NCBI GenBank assembly: GCA_019639115.1 | Contig: JAHBSM010000010.1 | Coordinates: forward strand, 62,001-126,000 | Length of the DNA stretch: 64,000 nucleotides | Source: Acidobacteriota bacterium | GTDB lineage: Bacteria > Acidobacteriota > Blastocatellia > Pyrinomonadales > Pyrinomonadaceae | Direction of reading: 5' to 3' | Shown: positions 42,172-50,751 of the stretch, in pieces | Position numbering within the stretch: position 1 is the stretch's first letter | Layout of the letters: each line of letters begins with the position of its first letter | Position numbers and translations under genes: made by a program | The notes under the pieces: model-generated | The model's database searches: none | Seen by the model: only the letters and a program-made list of their open reading frames with translations | What the model was told of the DNA's origin: nothing

Positions 42172-42650
42172 AGTTTCCTATCACTGCTGCGGTGCGGTCC
42201 CTTCGTGGTAAAAAGGTCGAGTTCGTGCCGCACCTATACGATTACGTAGAGAAGGGCGGAACGCGAGAGTCAGCGAAACAGTTGGGCGTGGACGAACACG
42301 CGATAATAAAGACTTTGGTGTTTGAAACGAATGAGAAAAAGCCGCTGATCGTACTGATGCACGGCGACCGCGAGGTCTCGACAAAGAATCTCGCTCGCCA
42401 CTTACAGTTAAAATCGGTCGAGCCTGCGTCGGCAGACCGTGCGACAAAATGGACTGGATATCAGTTCGGCGGCACATCGCCGTTCGGCTTGAGAACACCA
42501 ATGCCGATATTTGCTGAGAAAACGATCTTCGATCTCGATCGTGTTTACATCAACGGCGGCAAGCGTGGGTTTTTGGTCGAGATCGAATCGAAAGATTTAC
42601 TAAAAGTCTTGATGATCGAGAAAGTTGAGGTTGCGATTGAATTTATATGA
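42162..42650 (+). CDS. ybaK: YbaK/EbsC family aminoacyl-tRNA deacylase
   Basis: 162 residues, overlapping tag by 10 bases. Family blocks: [44 protein letters not shown] with the conserved Lys, [21 protein letters not shown], and [43 protein letters not shown]. coli YbaK hydrolyses Cys-tRNA(Pro), and relatives clear other mischarged tRNAs. It acts in the cytosol in trans with prolyl-tRNA synthetase. The stop overlaps the fadA start (ATGA), so translation of fadA is probably coupled to it. Confidence 0.88.
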   Translation: MSVEFPITAAVRSLRGKKVEFVPHLYDYVEKGGTRESAKQLGVDEHAIIKTLVFETNEKKPLIVLMHGDREVSTKNLARHLQLKSVEPASADRATKWTGYQFGGTSPFGLRTPMPIFAEKTIFDLDRVYINGGKRGFLVEIESKDLLKVLMIEKVEVAIEFI

Positions 42651-43825
42651 AAGAAGCAGTGATCGTATCGGCCGTACGCACGGCTGTGGGAAAGGCTCCG
42701 AAAGGAACGCTTAAGAATACGCGTTCGGACGAAATGGGCGCTGCTGCCATAAAGGAAGCTGTCGCTCGTGCCGGTGTTGACGCCTCGCTCGTTGACGACG
42801 TGATCATGGGCTGCGCATTCCCTGAGGCAGAGCAGGGAATGAACGTCGCACGGACGGCGTCGATACTCGCGGGCTTGCCCGTCGAGGCTTCGGCGATGAC
42901 AGTTAATCGTTACTGCTCGTCCGGGCTTCAGACCATTGCTACGGCGGCCGAACGCATAATGACCGGCGGTGCCGACGTGATAGTCGCGGGCGGGCTCGAA
43001 TCGATGACCGCGATACCGATGGGCGGCAACACATTTCGCCCGAATCCGCGGCTCGCCGACACGTATCCAGACTATTACCTCAACATGGGCTTGACCGCCG
43101 AGAACCTTGCGAAAAAGTATGAGATCACACGCGAACAGGCGGACGAATTCTCTTACAACTCGCACATGAAGGCACTGGCTGCGATCGCCGAAGGCAAGTT
43201 CAACGATGAGATCGTGCCGATGAATGTTTATGTTGACGAACTTGACGATAAAGGCCGCGTCCTACGCAAGGAGATCGTCTTTGCCCAGGACGAAGGCCCG
43301 CGTGCTGACACCTCGCTCGAAGGCCTGGCGAAACTGCGACCGGTGTTCCACGCCGCCGGGACAGTAACCGCCGGTAATTCATCGCAAATGTCGGACGGAG
43401 CCGCCGCTGCAGTCGTTATGTCTGCTGACAAAGCGGCCAAGCTTGGATTGAAGCCGCTGGCTCGATTCTTGTCGTATGCGACTGCCGGCTGCTTGCCCGA
43501 GGAAATGGGCATCGGTCCCGTCTATGCGATCCCGAAGGCTCTAAAAATTGCAGGTCTCACACTAGATCAGATCGACGTGATCGAACTCAACGAGGCTTTC
43601 GCGGCTCAGGGCCTGTCGGTGATGAAGGTCCTCGAAATGGATCCGAGCAAGGTAAACGTCAACGGCGGTGCTGTTGCACTTGGGCATCCGCTCGGCTGTA
43701 CAGGTGCAAAACTTACCGCGACCGTTTTGCAGGAATTGAAACGCCGAAACGCCAAATACGGCATGGTCACAATGTGCGTCGGCGGCGGCATGGGTGCGGC
43801 TGGGATCTTTGAAAGACTGGATTAA
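42647..43825 (+). CDS. fadA: acetyl-CoA acyltransferase (3-ketoacyl-CoA thiolase)
   Basis: 392 residues. Thiolase signatures: the acyl-accepting Cys90 in [28 protein letters not shown], the histidine in [19 protein letters not shown], and the second catalytic cysteine in [38 protein letters not shown] is the covering loop. It cleaves 3-ketoacyl-CoA with CoA to acetyl-CoA and a shortened acyl-CoA, the last step of beta-oxidation. It is translationally coupled to the YbaK-like gene and followed by fadE after 46 bases. The fadN-fadA-fadE order equals that of Bacillus. Confidence 0.94.
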   Translation: MKEAVIVSAVRTAVGKAPKGTLKNTRSDEMGAAAIKEAVARAGVDASLVDDVIMGCAFPEAEQGMNVARTASILAGLPVEASAMTVNRYCSSGLQTIATAAERIMTGGADVIVAGGLESMTAIPMGGNTFRPNPRLADTYPDYYLNMGLTAENLAKKYEITREQADEFSYNSHMKALAAIAEGKFNDEIVPMNVYVDELDDKGRVLRKEIVFAQDEGPRADTSLEGLAKLRPVFHAAGTVTAGNSSQMSDGAAAAVVMSADKAAKLGLKPLARFLSYATAGCLPEEMGIGPVYAIPKALKIAGLTLDQIDVIELNEAFAAQGLSVMKVLEMDPSKVNVNGGAVALGHPLGCTGAKLTATVLQELKRRNAKYGMVTMCVGGGMGAAGIFERLD

Positions 43826-43871
43826 GAGAATAAGGCACACGGGCAGAACCTCTATTTCGCGGCCCGTATGA

Positions 43872-45665
43872 ATGGTGAACAAAATGGAACCACAGATGGA
43901 AAAAGAATATATGAAAGGCGGTGAGTTTCTGATCGCCGAGACAACGACGGATGCGGTGTTTACGCCGGAAGATTTTTCGGATGAGCATCGTATGATCGGC
44001 GATACCTGCCGCGAGTATATCGACAACGAAGTGGCTCCGCAGCTTCCGGCACTAGAGGGACACGCTTGGGAAGTTGCTCGCGATCTTCTTAAGAAGGCCG
44101 GAGAGCTCGGACTTTTGGGGGCAAATATTCCGGAGGAATACGGCGGGATGGGGCTCGACCAGGTCTCTGGCTGCATCATTGCCGAGATGGTCGGCCGCGG
44201 CAGCGGTTTTGGTTCAACATACGGAGCACAAACATCGATCGGCCTGCTTCCGATACTCTATTGGGGATCGGAAGAGCTAAAGAAAGAGTGGATCCCAAAG
44301 ATCATTTCCGGCGAGGCTGTCTCAGCATACTGCCTTACCGAATCGGGCTCAGGCTCGGACGCTCTCGGTGCCAAATGCGTCGCGAAGCTCAGCGACGACG
44401 GCGAGCATTGGATACTGAACGGCGAGAAGATGTGGATCACGAATGGCGGCTTTGCGGACGTTTATCTCGTATTCGCAAAGGTTGACGGAGAGAAAGAGAA
44501 ATTCTCATGCTTCCTGGTTCCTCGCAGCGAGAACTGCCGCCCCGGCGGCGAAGAGCACAAGCTCGGCATCAAATCTTCATCTACGACCGCCGTTATCCTT
44601 TCGGATGCAAAGATACCGAAAGGCAACTTGATCGGCGAGGTTGGTGACGGTGCGAAGATCGCCTTCAACGTTCTCAATGTCGGTCGTTTCAAGCTAGGTG
44701 CCTCGGTCACCGGCGGCGCGAAGCTCGCCATTCACGAGGCAGTTCGTTACGCGAACGAGCGCCATCAATTCAATAAGCCGATCTCGTCGTTCGGTGCGAT
44801 CAAACACAAACTTGCCGAAATGGCGATCCGCACTTGGGTCGCCGAATCGATCACTTACCGAACCGTTGGGATGATCGACGCTCTGATCGGCGACGGAGCT
44901 TCGAGCGAGAAAAAGCTACAGTCGATCGAGGAATACGCTGTCGAGTCGTCGATCAATAAGGTCGCGTGCAGCGAGGCGCTCGATTATGTAGTTGACGAGA
45001 TGGTCCAGATCTACGGCGGCTACGGCTACTCGGCGGATTATCCTGCGGAAAAGGCTTATCGCGATTCGCGTATCAACCGTATCTTTGAGGGCACGAACGA
45101 GATCAACCGGATGCTCATTCCGGGACAGTTGATGAAGCGCGCGATGAAAGGCAAACTCGGCTTGCTGCAGGCCGCCAAGGCTCTGCAGGACGAGATCCTC
45201 AATCCGCAGATGTCTTTTGACGAAGAAACAGGATTGCTCGCAGCAGAGAGCAAACTTGCTCAGAATGGCAAAAAGATCGCTCTGATGGTCCTCGGTACGG
45301 CCGCTCAGAAATACATGATGGCATTGGCCGAACAGCAGGAAGTGCTGATCAATTGTGCCGACATCATCATGGACGCGTATCAGATGGAATCGGCGATCCT
45401 GCGTGCTCAAAAGTATGCGGAGAAACATGGCGAGGAAGCCGCCGGACGCTACATCGATATGGCCGCCGTTTATTGCAATGACGCGATCCAGCGGATCGAG
45501 GCAAAAGCAAAGAATACCATTGCCGCTATCGCCGAAGGCGACGAAGGCCGTACGCTGCTCGTCGCTCTCAAGCGATTCACAAAGAACAACTCGCCGATCA
45601 ACACGATAGTGGCCCGCCAGCGGATCGCCGACGTGATGATCGCCGCAAATACGTACACCTATTGA
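43872..45665 (+). CDS. fadE: acyl-CoA dehydrogenase (FadE type, about 600 residues)
   Basis: 597 residues; ATG 43872 is assumed, and further in-frame ATGs lie 4, 8 and 13 codons on. Acyl-CoA dehydrogenase blocks: FGSTYGAQTSIGLLPILYWG, AYCLTESGSGSDALGAKCVA, EKMWITNGGFADVYLVFAKV, KLGIKSSSTTAVILSDAKIP, QIYGGYGYSADYPAEKAYRD and the catalytic Glu in FEGTNEINRMLI. The extra C-terminal domain of about 180 residues is that of the Bacillus FadE group. It oxidises fatty acyl-CoA to trans-2-enoyl-CoA, passing electrons to ETF. It is the last gene of the operon; a GC-rich hairpin follows. Confidence 0.93.
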   Translation: MVNKMEPQMEKEYMKGGEFLIAETTTDAVFTPEDFSDEHRMIGDTCREYIDNEVAPQLPALEGHAWEVARDLLKKAGELGLLGANIPEEYGGMGLDQVSGCIIAEMVGRGSGFGSTYGAQTSIGLLPILYWGSEELKKEWIPKIISGEAVSAYCLTESGSGSDALGAKCVAKLSDDGEHWILNGEKMWITNGGFADVYLVFAKVDGEKEKFSCFLVPRSENCRPGGEEHKLGIKSSSTTAVILSDAKIPKGNLIGEVGDGAKIAFNVLNVGRFKLGASVTGGAKLAIHEAVRYANERHQFNKPISSFGAIKHKLAEMAIRTWVAESITYRTVGMIDALIGDGASSEKKLQSIEEYAVESSINKVACSEALDYVVDEMVQIYGGYGYSADYPAEKAYRDSRINRIFEGTNEINRMLIPGQLMKRAMKGKLGLLQAAKALQDEILNPQMSFDEETGLLAAESKLAQNGKKIALMVLGTAAQKYMMALAEQQEVLINCADIIMDAYQMESAILRAQKYAEKHGEEAAGRYIDMAAVYCNDAIQRIEAKAKNTIAAIAEGDEGRTLLVALKRFTKNNSPINTIVARQRIADVMIAANTYTY

Positions 45666-45685
45666 ACGCATTGCGGACGAAAGAC

Positions 45686-45722
45686 GGCCCCGGAGACGCT
45701 GTTCAAACAACGCTTCGGGGCC
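45686..45722. terminator. GC-rich hairpin after fadE, between convergent genes
   Basis: GGCCCCG (45686-45692) pairs with CGGGGCC (45716-45722), starting 20 bases after the fadE stop. There is no T tract downstream on the plus strand. It could serve as a weak bidirectional terminator. Confidence 0.45.
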
Positions 45723-45782
45723 AAACTATTGCCGGGATACAACGTCAGTCCGCAGCCCGGGCTGCCCAGCATGGCTGGATCT

Positions 45783-46442
45783 CTACTGGACCTCGAATTT
45801 GGTCAATTTTGCATTCTTGTCGGCTGCCGCACTCACGCTTTTGCGGGTTGCATTGGTCAGCGGGACGATACGAACATCCTTTGAGAATGGAAGCCCGCGG
45901 CTTATGACGTAGCCGATCATGCGGCCGCCCTCGACGCCCTCGAGCTTGCTCATTACTTCTTTGGTCAATGCCGGGAGGCCTTTTAGGTTAACGTCTTTGA
46001 TCGGATAGATATTGTCGCTGAGTTTGCCGCCGCCGATAAGCTTTACCGGATTCGGCTGCGAGAGTTTGCCATCGCGATACGTATAGCTATCTACATTCTC
46101 AGGCTTAGCCGGGTCCTGGAGTTCGACGATAGCGTACGAGTCATAAAAGGACAGCTTGAGCACGTTCAGGTCTTCGCTGCCCGCTGCCTTGTAGAGCTGA
46201 GAGAGAAAATCATCGATACCAACGGGATCCTCATATAGCCGGCCGCTGAGCGTCGGCTTTTTTGCGTTGGGCGGTTCGGTATCGGTCGTTGACCGCTGCC
46301 GATTGCCTGCGTCAGTATTCGCGGGTCTGTTCGCCGACGATCTCAATTTTTCGATGATGCCGCCGCAGCCCATGGTGAGCGTCACGAGCAGCCCGAGCGA
46401 TAGCAGGCCCTGCGTCAAGTTCGTACGAAAAAGATTCTTCAT
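45783..46442 (-). CDS. probable lipoprotein, hypothetical
   Basis: Start chosen at ATG 46442 (MKNLFRTNLTQGLLSLGLLV), giving a short signal sequence that ends LVTLTMGCGG. The cysteine is a possible lipid site, although the residue at -3 is Thr rather than Leu. 219 residues. A Ser/Asn/Arg/Thr-rich linker follows (about 30-65), then a soluble domain with IDDFLSQLYKAAGSEDLNVLKLSFYDSYAIV, DSYTYRDGKLSQPNPVKL, IKDVNLKGLPALTKEVMSKL and MIGYVISRGLPFSKDVRIVPL. The second half looks like a duplicated beta-alpha unit of PepSY-like kind, but I cannot confirm that. Function unknown. Confidence 0.6.
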   Translation of the reverse strand: MKNLFRTNLTQGLLSLGLLVTLTMGCGGIIEKLRSSANRPANTDAGNRQRSTTDTEPPNAKKPTLSGRLYEDPVGIDDFLSQLYKAAGSEDLNVLKLSFYDSYAIVELQDPAKPENVDSYTYRDGKLSQPNPVKLIGGGKLSDNIYPIKDVNLKGLPALTKEVMSKLEGVEGGRMIGYVISRGLPFSKDVRIVPLTNATRKSVSAAADKNAKLTKFEVQ

Positions 46443-46547
46443 AGAGTTGCACCGACTAGGAAGACGGTAAGTCCATCGATTTTTGCGTTGCGGCATTCTA
46501 GAACGCTATACGCAAACTTGTCCACCTGGCCGGGGCCCGTCACGGGA

Positions 46548-48107
46548 TCATTGGCGTGGCAAGCTGAGAACTTGAAGTGAATCGGCGATCTGGGTATTTG
46601 TAAGCCCCCGGGCAGATCGGATCGTGTCGATAAGGTCTTTTGTCTGGACAGTGTTGAATTCTTGCTCGAAACGCACCGGCTGAGGGTTAGTGACCGCGGC
46701 CTTTATCATGAACGGGATCCGGTGATCGGGTTCTCCGCCCGGATCCGATTGCGAACGCTCGCCCGGACGACCGGTTCGCCACCAGTGGTCAGAAGTTACG
46801 ATCACAACGGAACTCTCCCATGACCCGCTCGCTTCCATTGCCATACGGATCTTTCCAAGCACAGAGTCGGCGTACTGCAGCGATTCGTAATAGGTGCCCG
46901 TATGGTGCGGGTCGATCATTCCCGTCGTGGGGTCATAGATCCACGGCAAATGCGGTGACGGAATATGCAAAAATACGAGGTCGAGATCGGCATCGGCCGC
47001 ATAGGTTTTGGCTTCGTTCTCGATATCCCGGGTGATCGCCGCAAAATTCGCGTTGTAACTAGTAAATTTCGGGAGGATCTCGCGTACAAGAGGGATCGAA
47101 CGGCCCGTCATCAGGGCGAAGAGCCGAATGGAGCTGCGAAACTGACCCGTCAATTCGCCCGGGACAGAATCAGGATAATTTGACCGCCAAACACAGCGGT
47201 CAACCTGTTCGGAGTAAATCCGGCAATATGGATGATACCAACCAACGATCCCGACCTTTCCTCCGAGGTCTCTTGTCGCCGTGAATACATTCGGTATATG
47301 GCGCCAATCCTTGGGTTCGGTATCGCCGTCAAGATCTAGCGACAAACGAAATGGCGACCGCGGTGTTGCCGAATTCACCATTCTCCCTGTGATCAAAGCC
47401 GGGATAGATCGCAATGTTTCATATGACGGAGGAAGAGCGTTCTCGGCAAAAAGCGATCCTGAGGCGAACCGGTCCAATTCGGGAAGTGACAGTCCGTCAG
47501 GCCTATGATCGAAGGCGGCAGACCTGTCGAATTCGTCAAAGACGATCCAGACCACACGCTGCAGTTTCGACCGGTCTTGAGACGGAGGATCCCGACGGAC
47601 AGTTGCACCGTCTGATTCGTTTACCGTGAGCCCGGAGACGAACAAAGCTGATCTGCCCGCCGTGATCGCTGTGAAAGGAAGGGTGAGCAGTACTAAGATC
47701 TGGAGCCATTTCGCGACCGCCGTTGATCGCCCCCGGATCAGAAACACCGCGGTGACGAGACAAACTGCCGCCACCAGGTAGCCCAGCATCGCTACCAGCC
47801 CACTACTGATCGACGGCATCGTAATTCCGCTTGCCGATAGAACGCTGTTAAGGGCAAGGGCAACCAAGGTCAAGAATAGCCAACGCCCTGCTGACAAAAG
47901 CCACGGACGTCTGCATTTGACGATCGTTGACCAAAGTAACCAGAACCCTGCCGCGATCGATACCAATAGGGCCAACGCCGCCAAATGGTCCCATAATGTC
48001 GGAGTATTCGGAAGGTGATAACCACCGTACGGAGTGAAAACAAGCGAACGCCATACGCGAGCAAGTAAAAGATCGGCCAAAGCGACGCAGGTCAGAATGC
48101 GTTTCAT
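46548..48107 (-). CDS. membrane-bound alkaline-phosphatase-superfamily enzyme (sulfatase-like fold)
   Basis: 519 residues. The first 155 residues have about five membrane helices (LAALALLVSIAAGFWLLW, LFLTLVALALNSVLSASG, LVAMLGYLVAAVCLVTAVFLI). The C-terminal domain has metal-binding VVWIVFDEFDRSAAF, a likely Thr/Ser nucleophile in PSYETLRSIPALITGR, FLHIPSPHLPWIYD and IVTSDHWWR. There is no C/S-x-P-x-R sulfatase signature, so a phospho-group transferase or hydrolase acting outside the inner membrane, in the manner of LtaS/EptA, fits better. Its start overlaps the stop of the methyltransferase gene (ATGA), forming an operon of three with 49561-49800. Confidence 0.75.
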   Translation of the reverse strand: MKRILTCVALADLLLARVWRSLVFTPYGGYHLPNTPTLWDHLAALALLVSIAAGFWLLWSTIVKCRRPWLLSAGRWLFLTLVALALNSVLSASGITMPSISSGLVAMLGYLVAAVCLVTAVFLIRGRSTAVAKWLQILVLLTLPFTAITAGRSALFVSGLTVNESDGATVRRDPPSQDRSKLQRVVWIVFDEFDRSAAFDHRPDGLSLPELDRFASGSLFAENALPPSYETLRSIPALITGRMVNSATPRSPFRLSLDLDGDTEPKDWRHIPNVFTATRDLGGKVGIVGWYHPYCRIYSEQVDRCVWRSNYPDSVPGELTGQFRSSIRLFALMTGRSIPLVREILPKFTSYNANFAAITRDIENEAKTYAADADLDLVFLHIPSPHLPWIYDPTTGMIDPHHTGTYYESLQYADSVLGKIRMAMEASGSWESSVVIVTSDHWWRTGRPGERSQSDPGGEPDHRIPFMIKAAVTNPQPVRFEQEFNTVQTKDLIDTIRSARGLTNTQIADSLQVLSLPRQ

Positions 48108-49537
48108 AGGTCCGACGTTTCGTGCTTTTTCCTGAGGTGATAAAGCCAGCGTGTAGGTCTAGGGGTCGGCTCGATACGGGCTACATAGAACTTCTCTTGG
48201 ACCGTCGACTCGAAGACGCTTCGACGGTACCCTTCGTAGAGCGAATCTCGGCCCCTAAGCAGAGACACGAACATAGGATCGTCCGCCGCAACGAACTCGA
48301 TTATGAGGTGATCTCGCGTCAGCATAGCAGCTAAGGAGATGATCTCGCTGAGCGGCACGCGTTCGGTCACCATCAAATGGTGTACGACCGCTAACATCAC
48401 GACGGTATCGAATTGGCCTCTCGCGCGGTCGAGGAACGACCGATTCTCGCGGTTCATCCATCCGGTCCCCGGGCTCGGGCGGGCGATATCCACCACTAGC
48501 GGAAGGATCTTGTCCCCGTCATTTTGGGCTTCGGTCCAAAGCCTGCCCACGACCTCCTGATCAGTATCCACTGCGACAACTTCGGCTCCGCTTCGAGCGA
48601 GGATCTTGCTGTAGATGCCTGTATTGCAGCCTATGTCGAGTGCCCGGCGAGGCCCGTATGCGGAGCAGTATTCCTCGACGAATAACCTTTTGCTTGTGAC
48701 ATAGTCCGGCTCTTCGCAAGCGAGCGAATCGGCGTAAGCGGTCCAATTCGACTCCTCATCGTTGGGCGGGCGAACGGCCTCAAGCTGTTTGCCAAGCCGC
48801 CTGAACAGAGCATCGAGTATGAATTTCGCCTGGGCCGGGCTCTTGGCGGCCCGTCTGCGATAGACCTTTGCTGACCCTGTGCCGCCGAGCCATTTTGGGA
48901 TCGTAACGAGGTTTAAGAACGGCGGCGTGAGCCGACGAATTCTGCTGGAGACTCGGTATAGGTCCTCCGGTTCCAACCCCTCTCGTCTCGCTACGAAGAC
49001 ACGGCTGAGTTTTGCCTTGAAATACCGATAGGCAAGGAGCGGTAGAAGGAATGTCCTCGCAAACTCAGCATACGGCAGCCAGGTCGGGTCGAGCGGATCG
49101 CGGCGTTCGAACGACAACACATCCACGAATATCGGCTTTGAGTGCTCGAATAGAATATTGTAAGGCGAGGCGTCCTTCAAACAGTAGCCGGAGGGACTTG
49201 AGGCCTGGGCAAGGTCAAGTGTGAGTCGCGCCGCGGCGTAAAGCATCTCTGCCGGCCACTCGTACGGATAGCTGGGGAATTCGATCTCCGGATGCTCTAT
49301 TACATCTCGAAATCGGCCTGACAAGCCGTGATCGAGATATTTCACCTGCGACAAAAGTGAATCCACATCGTCCGGCCGGTAGGACGGGACGATCTTCCGA
49401 TCAGCCATAAACCGGCCGGCAACCGGGCTCTCGAGAAAGTCAAAAAGGCGCGCCGAAGCGTCAGGCTCAACAAACCGTAAGATACGTCCGTCGAGCCGGA
49501 AAACGCGGCCTTCCGGATCACGAAAGGAGATGTTCAT
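48104..49537 (-). CDS. kinase-like N-terminal domain fused to SAM-dependent methyltransferase (NoeA-like)
   Basis: 477 residues. The N-terminal half contains GYCLKDASPYNILFEHSKP followed by IFVDVLSFERRD. This D-x4-N and then V/I-D pattern is like the catalytic loop and metal site of aminoglycoside-kinase-type folds and is also found in the nodulation protein NoeA. The C-terminal half is a class I methyltransferase: ALDIGCNTGIYSKILARSGAEVVAVD (SAM-binding), FDTVVMLAVVHHLMV, then DHLIIEFVAADDPMFVSLL and KFYVARIEPTPRPTRWLYHL. Substrate unknown; the position between a membrane phosphatase-fold enzyme and a small membrane protein suggests modification of a surface glycan or lipid. It overlaps the next gene by 4 bases. 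Confidence 0.75.
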   Translation of the reverse strand: MNISFRDPEGRVFRLDGRILRFVEPDASARLFDFLESPVAGRFMADRKIVPSYRPDDVDSLLSQVKYLDHGLSGRFRDVIEHPEIEFPSYPYEWPAEMLYAAARLTLDLAQASSPSGYCLKDASPYNILFEHSKPIFVDVLSFERRDPLDPTWLPYAEFARTFLLPLLAYRYFKAKLSRVFVARREGLEPEDLYRVSSRIRRLTPPFLNLVTIPKWLGGTGSAKVYRRRAAKSPAQAKFILDALFRRLGKQLEAVRPPNDEESNWTAYADSLACEEPDYVTSKRLFVEEYCSAYGPRRALDIGCNTGIYSKILARSGAEVVAVDTDQEVVGRLWTEAQNDGDKILPLVVDIARPSPGTGWMNRENRSFLDRARGQFDTVVMLAVVHHLMVTERVPLSEIISLAAMLTRDHLIIEFVAADDPMFVSLLRGRDSLYEGYRRSVFESTVQEKFYVARIEPTPRPTRWLYHLRKKHETSDL

Positions 49538-49560
49538 TGCCGTGATCGGGGCCGGATCGG

Positions 49561-49800
49561 TTATTGATCTTCGACCGCTGTATCGGCCTCGCTTTCAGAA
49601 GCGGGCTTGACCATCCTTGCCAACGCAAATTTCAATTTACGAAATGCGAACGCAATATAGAAGGTTGCACCGACAAGCGAGGCCGTTACGAGCTGCCACA
49701 ACATAGCACCTGATCCTGGATCGCCGTATAAAAAGAATGAAATGACGATGCTCGAATAGATCGATGCATTGGACGAAGCGAGAACAACTAGATCCGACAC
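49561..49800 (-). CDS. small membrane protein of the surface-modification operon
   Basis: 79 residues from GTG 49800, which has a perfect GGAGGT 8 bases upstream. It has a short hydrophobic start (LVVLASSNASIYSSIVISFFLY), a conserved-looking YGDPGSGAMLWQL turn, and a membrane helix VTASLVGATFYIAFAFRKLKF, ending in an acidic tail. I recall small proteins with a D-P-G-(S/T)-G turn beside sulfatase-like genes in other bacteria, so it may be an accessory subunit. It lies 23 bases before the methyltransferase gene, first in the operon. Confidence 0.65.
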   Translation of the reverse strand: MSDLVVLASSNASIYSSIVISFFLYGDPGSGAMLWQLVTASLVGATFYIAFAFRKLKFALARMVKPASESEADTAVEDQ

Positions 49801-49949
49801 TGCGGAGTACCTCCAAGATCAAAACTCTGCTTCATTCTCAACAGCCCGGCTGGGTACAACCTGATCCCTCCGGGTAAGGCCGGTGACCGTAGAAAATTCG
49901 GTCGAGAATACAGAACTAAGACGTATCAGACCGGAGAACGGACGTATCC

Positions 49950-49979
49950 GTAAGGTAAAGAATCGTAAGTAAGTGTAAA
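49950..49979. promoter_or_regulatory. tandem GTAA(A/G) array with 10-bp period
   Basis: GTAAG at 49950 is followed by GTAAA at 49955, GTAAG at 49965 and GTAAA at 49975 on the plus strand. Each pair 10 bases apart fits the CpxR consensus GTAAA-N5-GTAAA or a related OmpR-family site. The array lies about 150 bases upstream of the 49561-49800 gene (minus), in an otherwise gene-free stretch of 303 bases (49801-50103). The rest of that stretch shows no open frame or clear RNA. Confidence 0.5.
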
Positions 49980-50038
49980 GGCACGCAACTTAGGCATGTC
50001 GCGGCCGGGACTCATCCGGAAAGCAAAGCGGATAAACG

Positions 50039-50078
50039 AACGCCCCGGCCACAGGTTTAAGCCTGCAGCCGGAGCGTT
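50039..50078 (-). terminator. hairpin after the glycine-zipper gene
   Basis: Nested arms AACG/CGTT, CCGGC/GCCGG and AGG/CCT form a hairpin 25 bases after the stop codon, followed on the minus strand by CGTTTATCC. It separates this gene from the regulatory stretch at 49801-50038. Confidence 0.5.
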
Positions 50079-50103
50079 AGTGTGATCATACTAGCGGAAG
50101 AAT

Positions 50104-50493
50104 CTAGTATCGGGGTTTCTGTTTTGCGTTGATGATGAGTCCCGTCACCGCGCCCGCACCAGCACCGATCAACGCGCCTTTTTTGCCGCCAACGATGGCT
50201 CCTACTGCTGCTCCGGCCCCGGTGGACACGGCCACATTGATAACCTTCCGGTTCCGCTGGTAGAAACTCGGTCTTCTGCCGTAGTAATAGCCGTCATTAT
50301 ACCGGCCGTCGTTGTAATAGCCGCTTCTGTTGTACGCCGCTTCGCGGTAACGCCGGTCGTCCCGACTTTCGTATCTTGCCTGGCGCCCATTGTTATCACA
50401 ATATCGGCCCTGCGCACTGGCAGAATTGGCCGTTAGGACCAGAGCTCCGCCAAAAAAGGCTGCTGTCATCAATGCTGAGTAGATGTATTTCAT
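50104..50493 (-). CDS. secreted glycine-zipper protein (YMGG-like)
   Basis: Start chosen at ATG 50493 (MKYIYSALMTAAFFGGALVL), with AGGAG 8 bases upstream; the frame opens at 50565. 129 residues. A signal peptide is followed by a Tyr/Arg/Asp/Gly-rich segment of about 50 residues (SRDDRRYREAAYNRSGYYND) and a glycine-zipper membrane stretch (GAGAAVGAIVGGKKGALIG, then AGAGAVTGLII). Glycine zippers of this kind insert into the outer membrane in several lipoproteins. The Tyr/Arg-rich part is probably disordered. Function unknown. Confidence 0.72.
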   Translation of the reverse strand: MKYIYSALMTAAFFGGALVLTANSASAQGRYCDNNGRQARYESRDDRRYREAAYNRSGYYNDGRYNDGYYYGRRPSFYQRNRKVINVAVSTGAGAAVGAIVGGKKGALIGAGAGAVTGLIINAKQKPRY

Positions 50494-50711
50494 AATTCCG
50501 CTCCTTGAGATCGTATTCGCGGGAGAGTTGCAGAATAGGTGGATGCAAAGCCCGTGCCGCCGCATCTAAATGTTGCTGCAGCAGGGATTTACGGCATTCA
50601 AGCTTGGACGATACAGCCGACCGGTCAACTATTTCGTGAGTTATCGGACCGAAATGGGGTATAAATGCGGAGATGAGCCGGGAGAGCAAACGCGGGTCGC
50701 GAAGTATTGTA

Positions 50712-50741
50712 GGGTGCACGCAATTGTACGCGCGTGCACCC
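50712..50741 (-). terminator. perfect 10-bp hairpin after the coiled-coil lipoprotein gene
   Basis: GGGTGCACGC (50712-50721) and GCGTGCACCC (50732-50741) form a perfect stem 10 bases beyond the stop codon at 50752. The sequence after it on the minus strand is TACAATACTT, only moderately T-rich. Confidence 0.6.
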
Positions 50742-50751
50742 CACACCAAAG

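Noticed and set aside
44916..45710. 264-codon open frame on the minus strand
   Set aside because: It is antisense to the C-terminal part of fadE and shows no domain.
49830..49880. Stretch resembling part of a GEMM-type riboswitch (CCGGG and GGTGACC patches)
   Set aside because: The conserved core of c-di-GMP riboswitches and their long paired stems could not be assembled on either strand.
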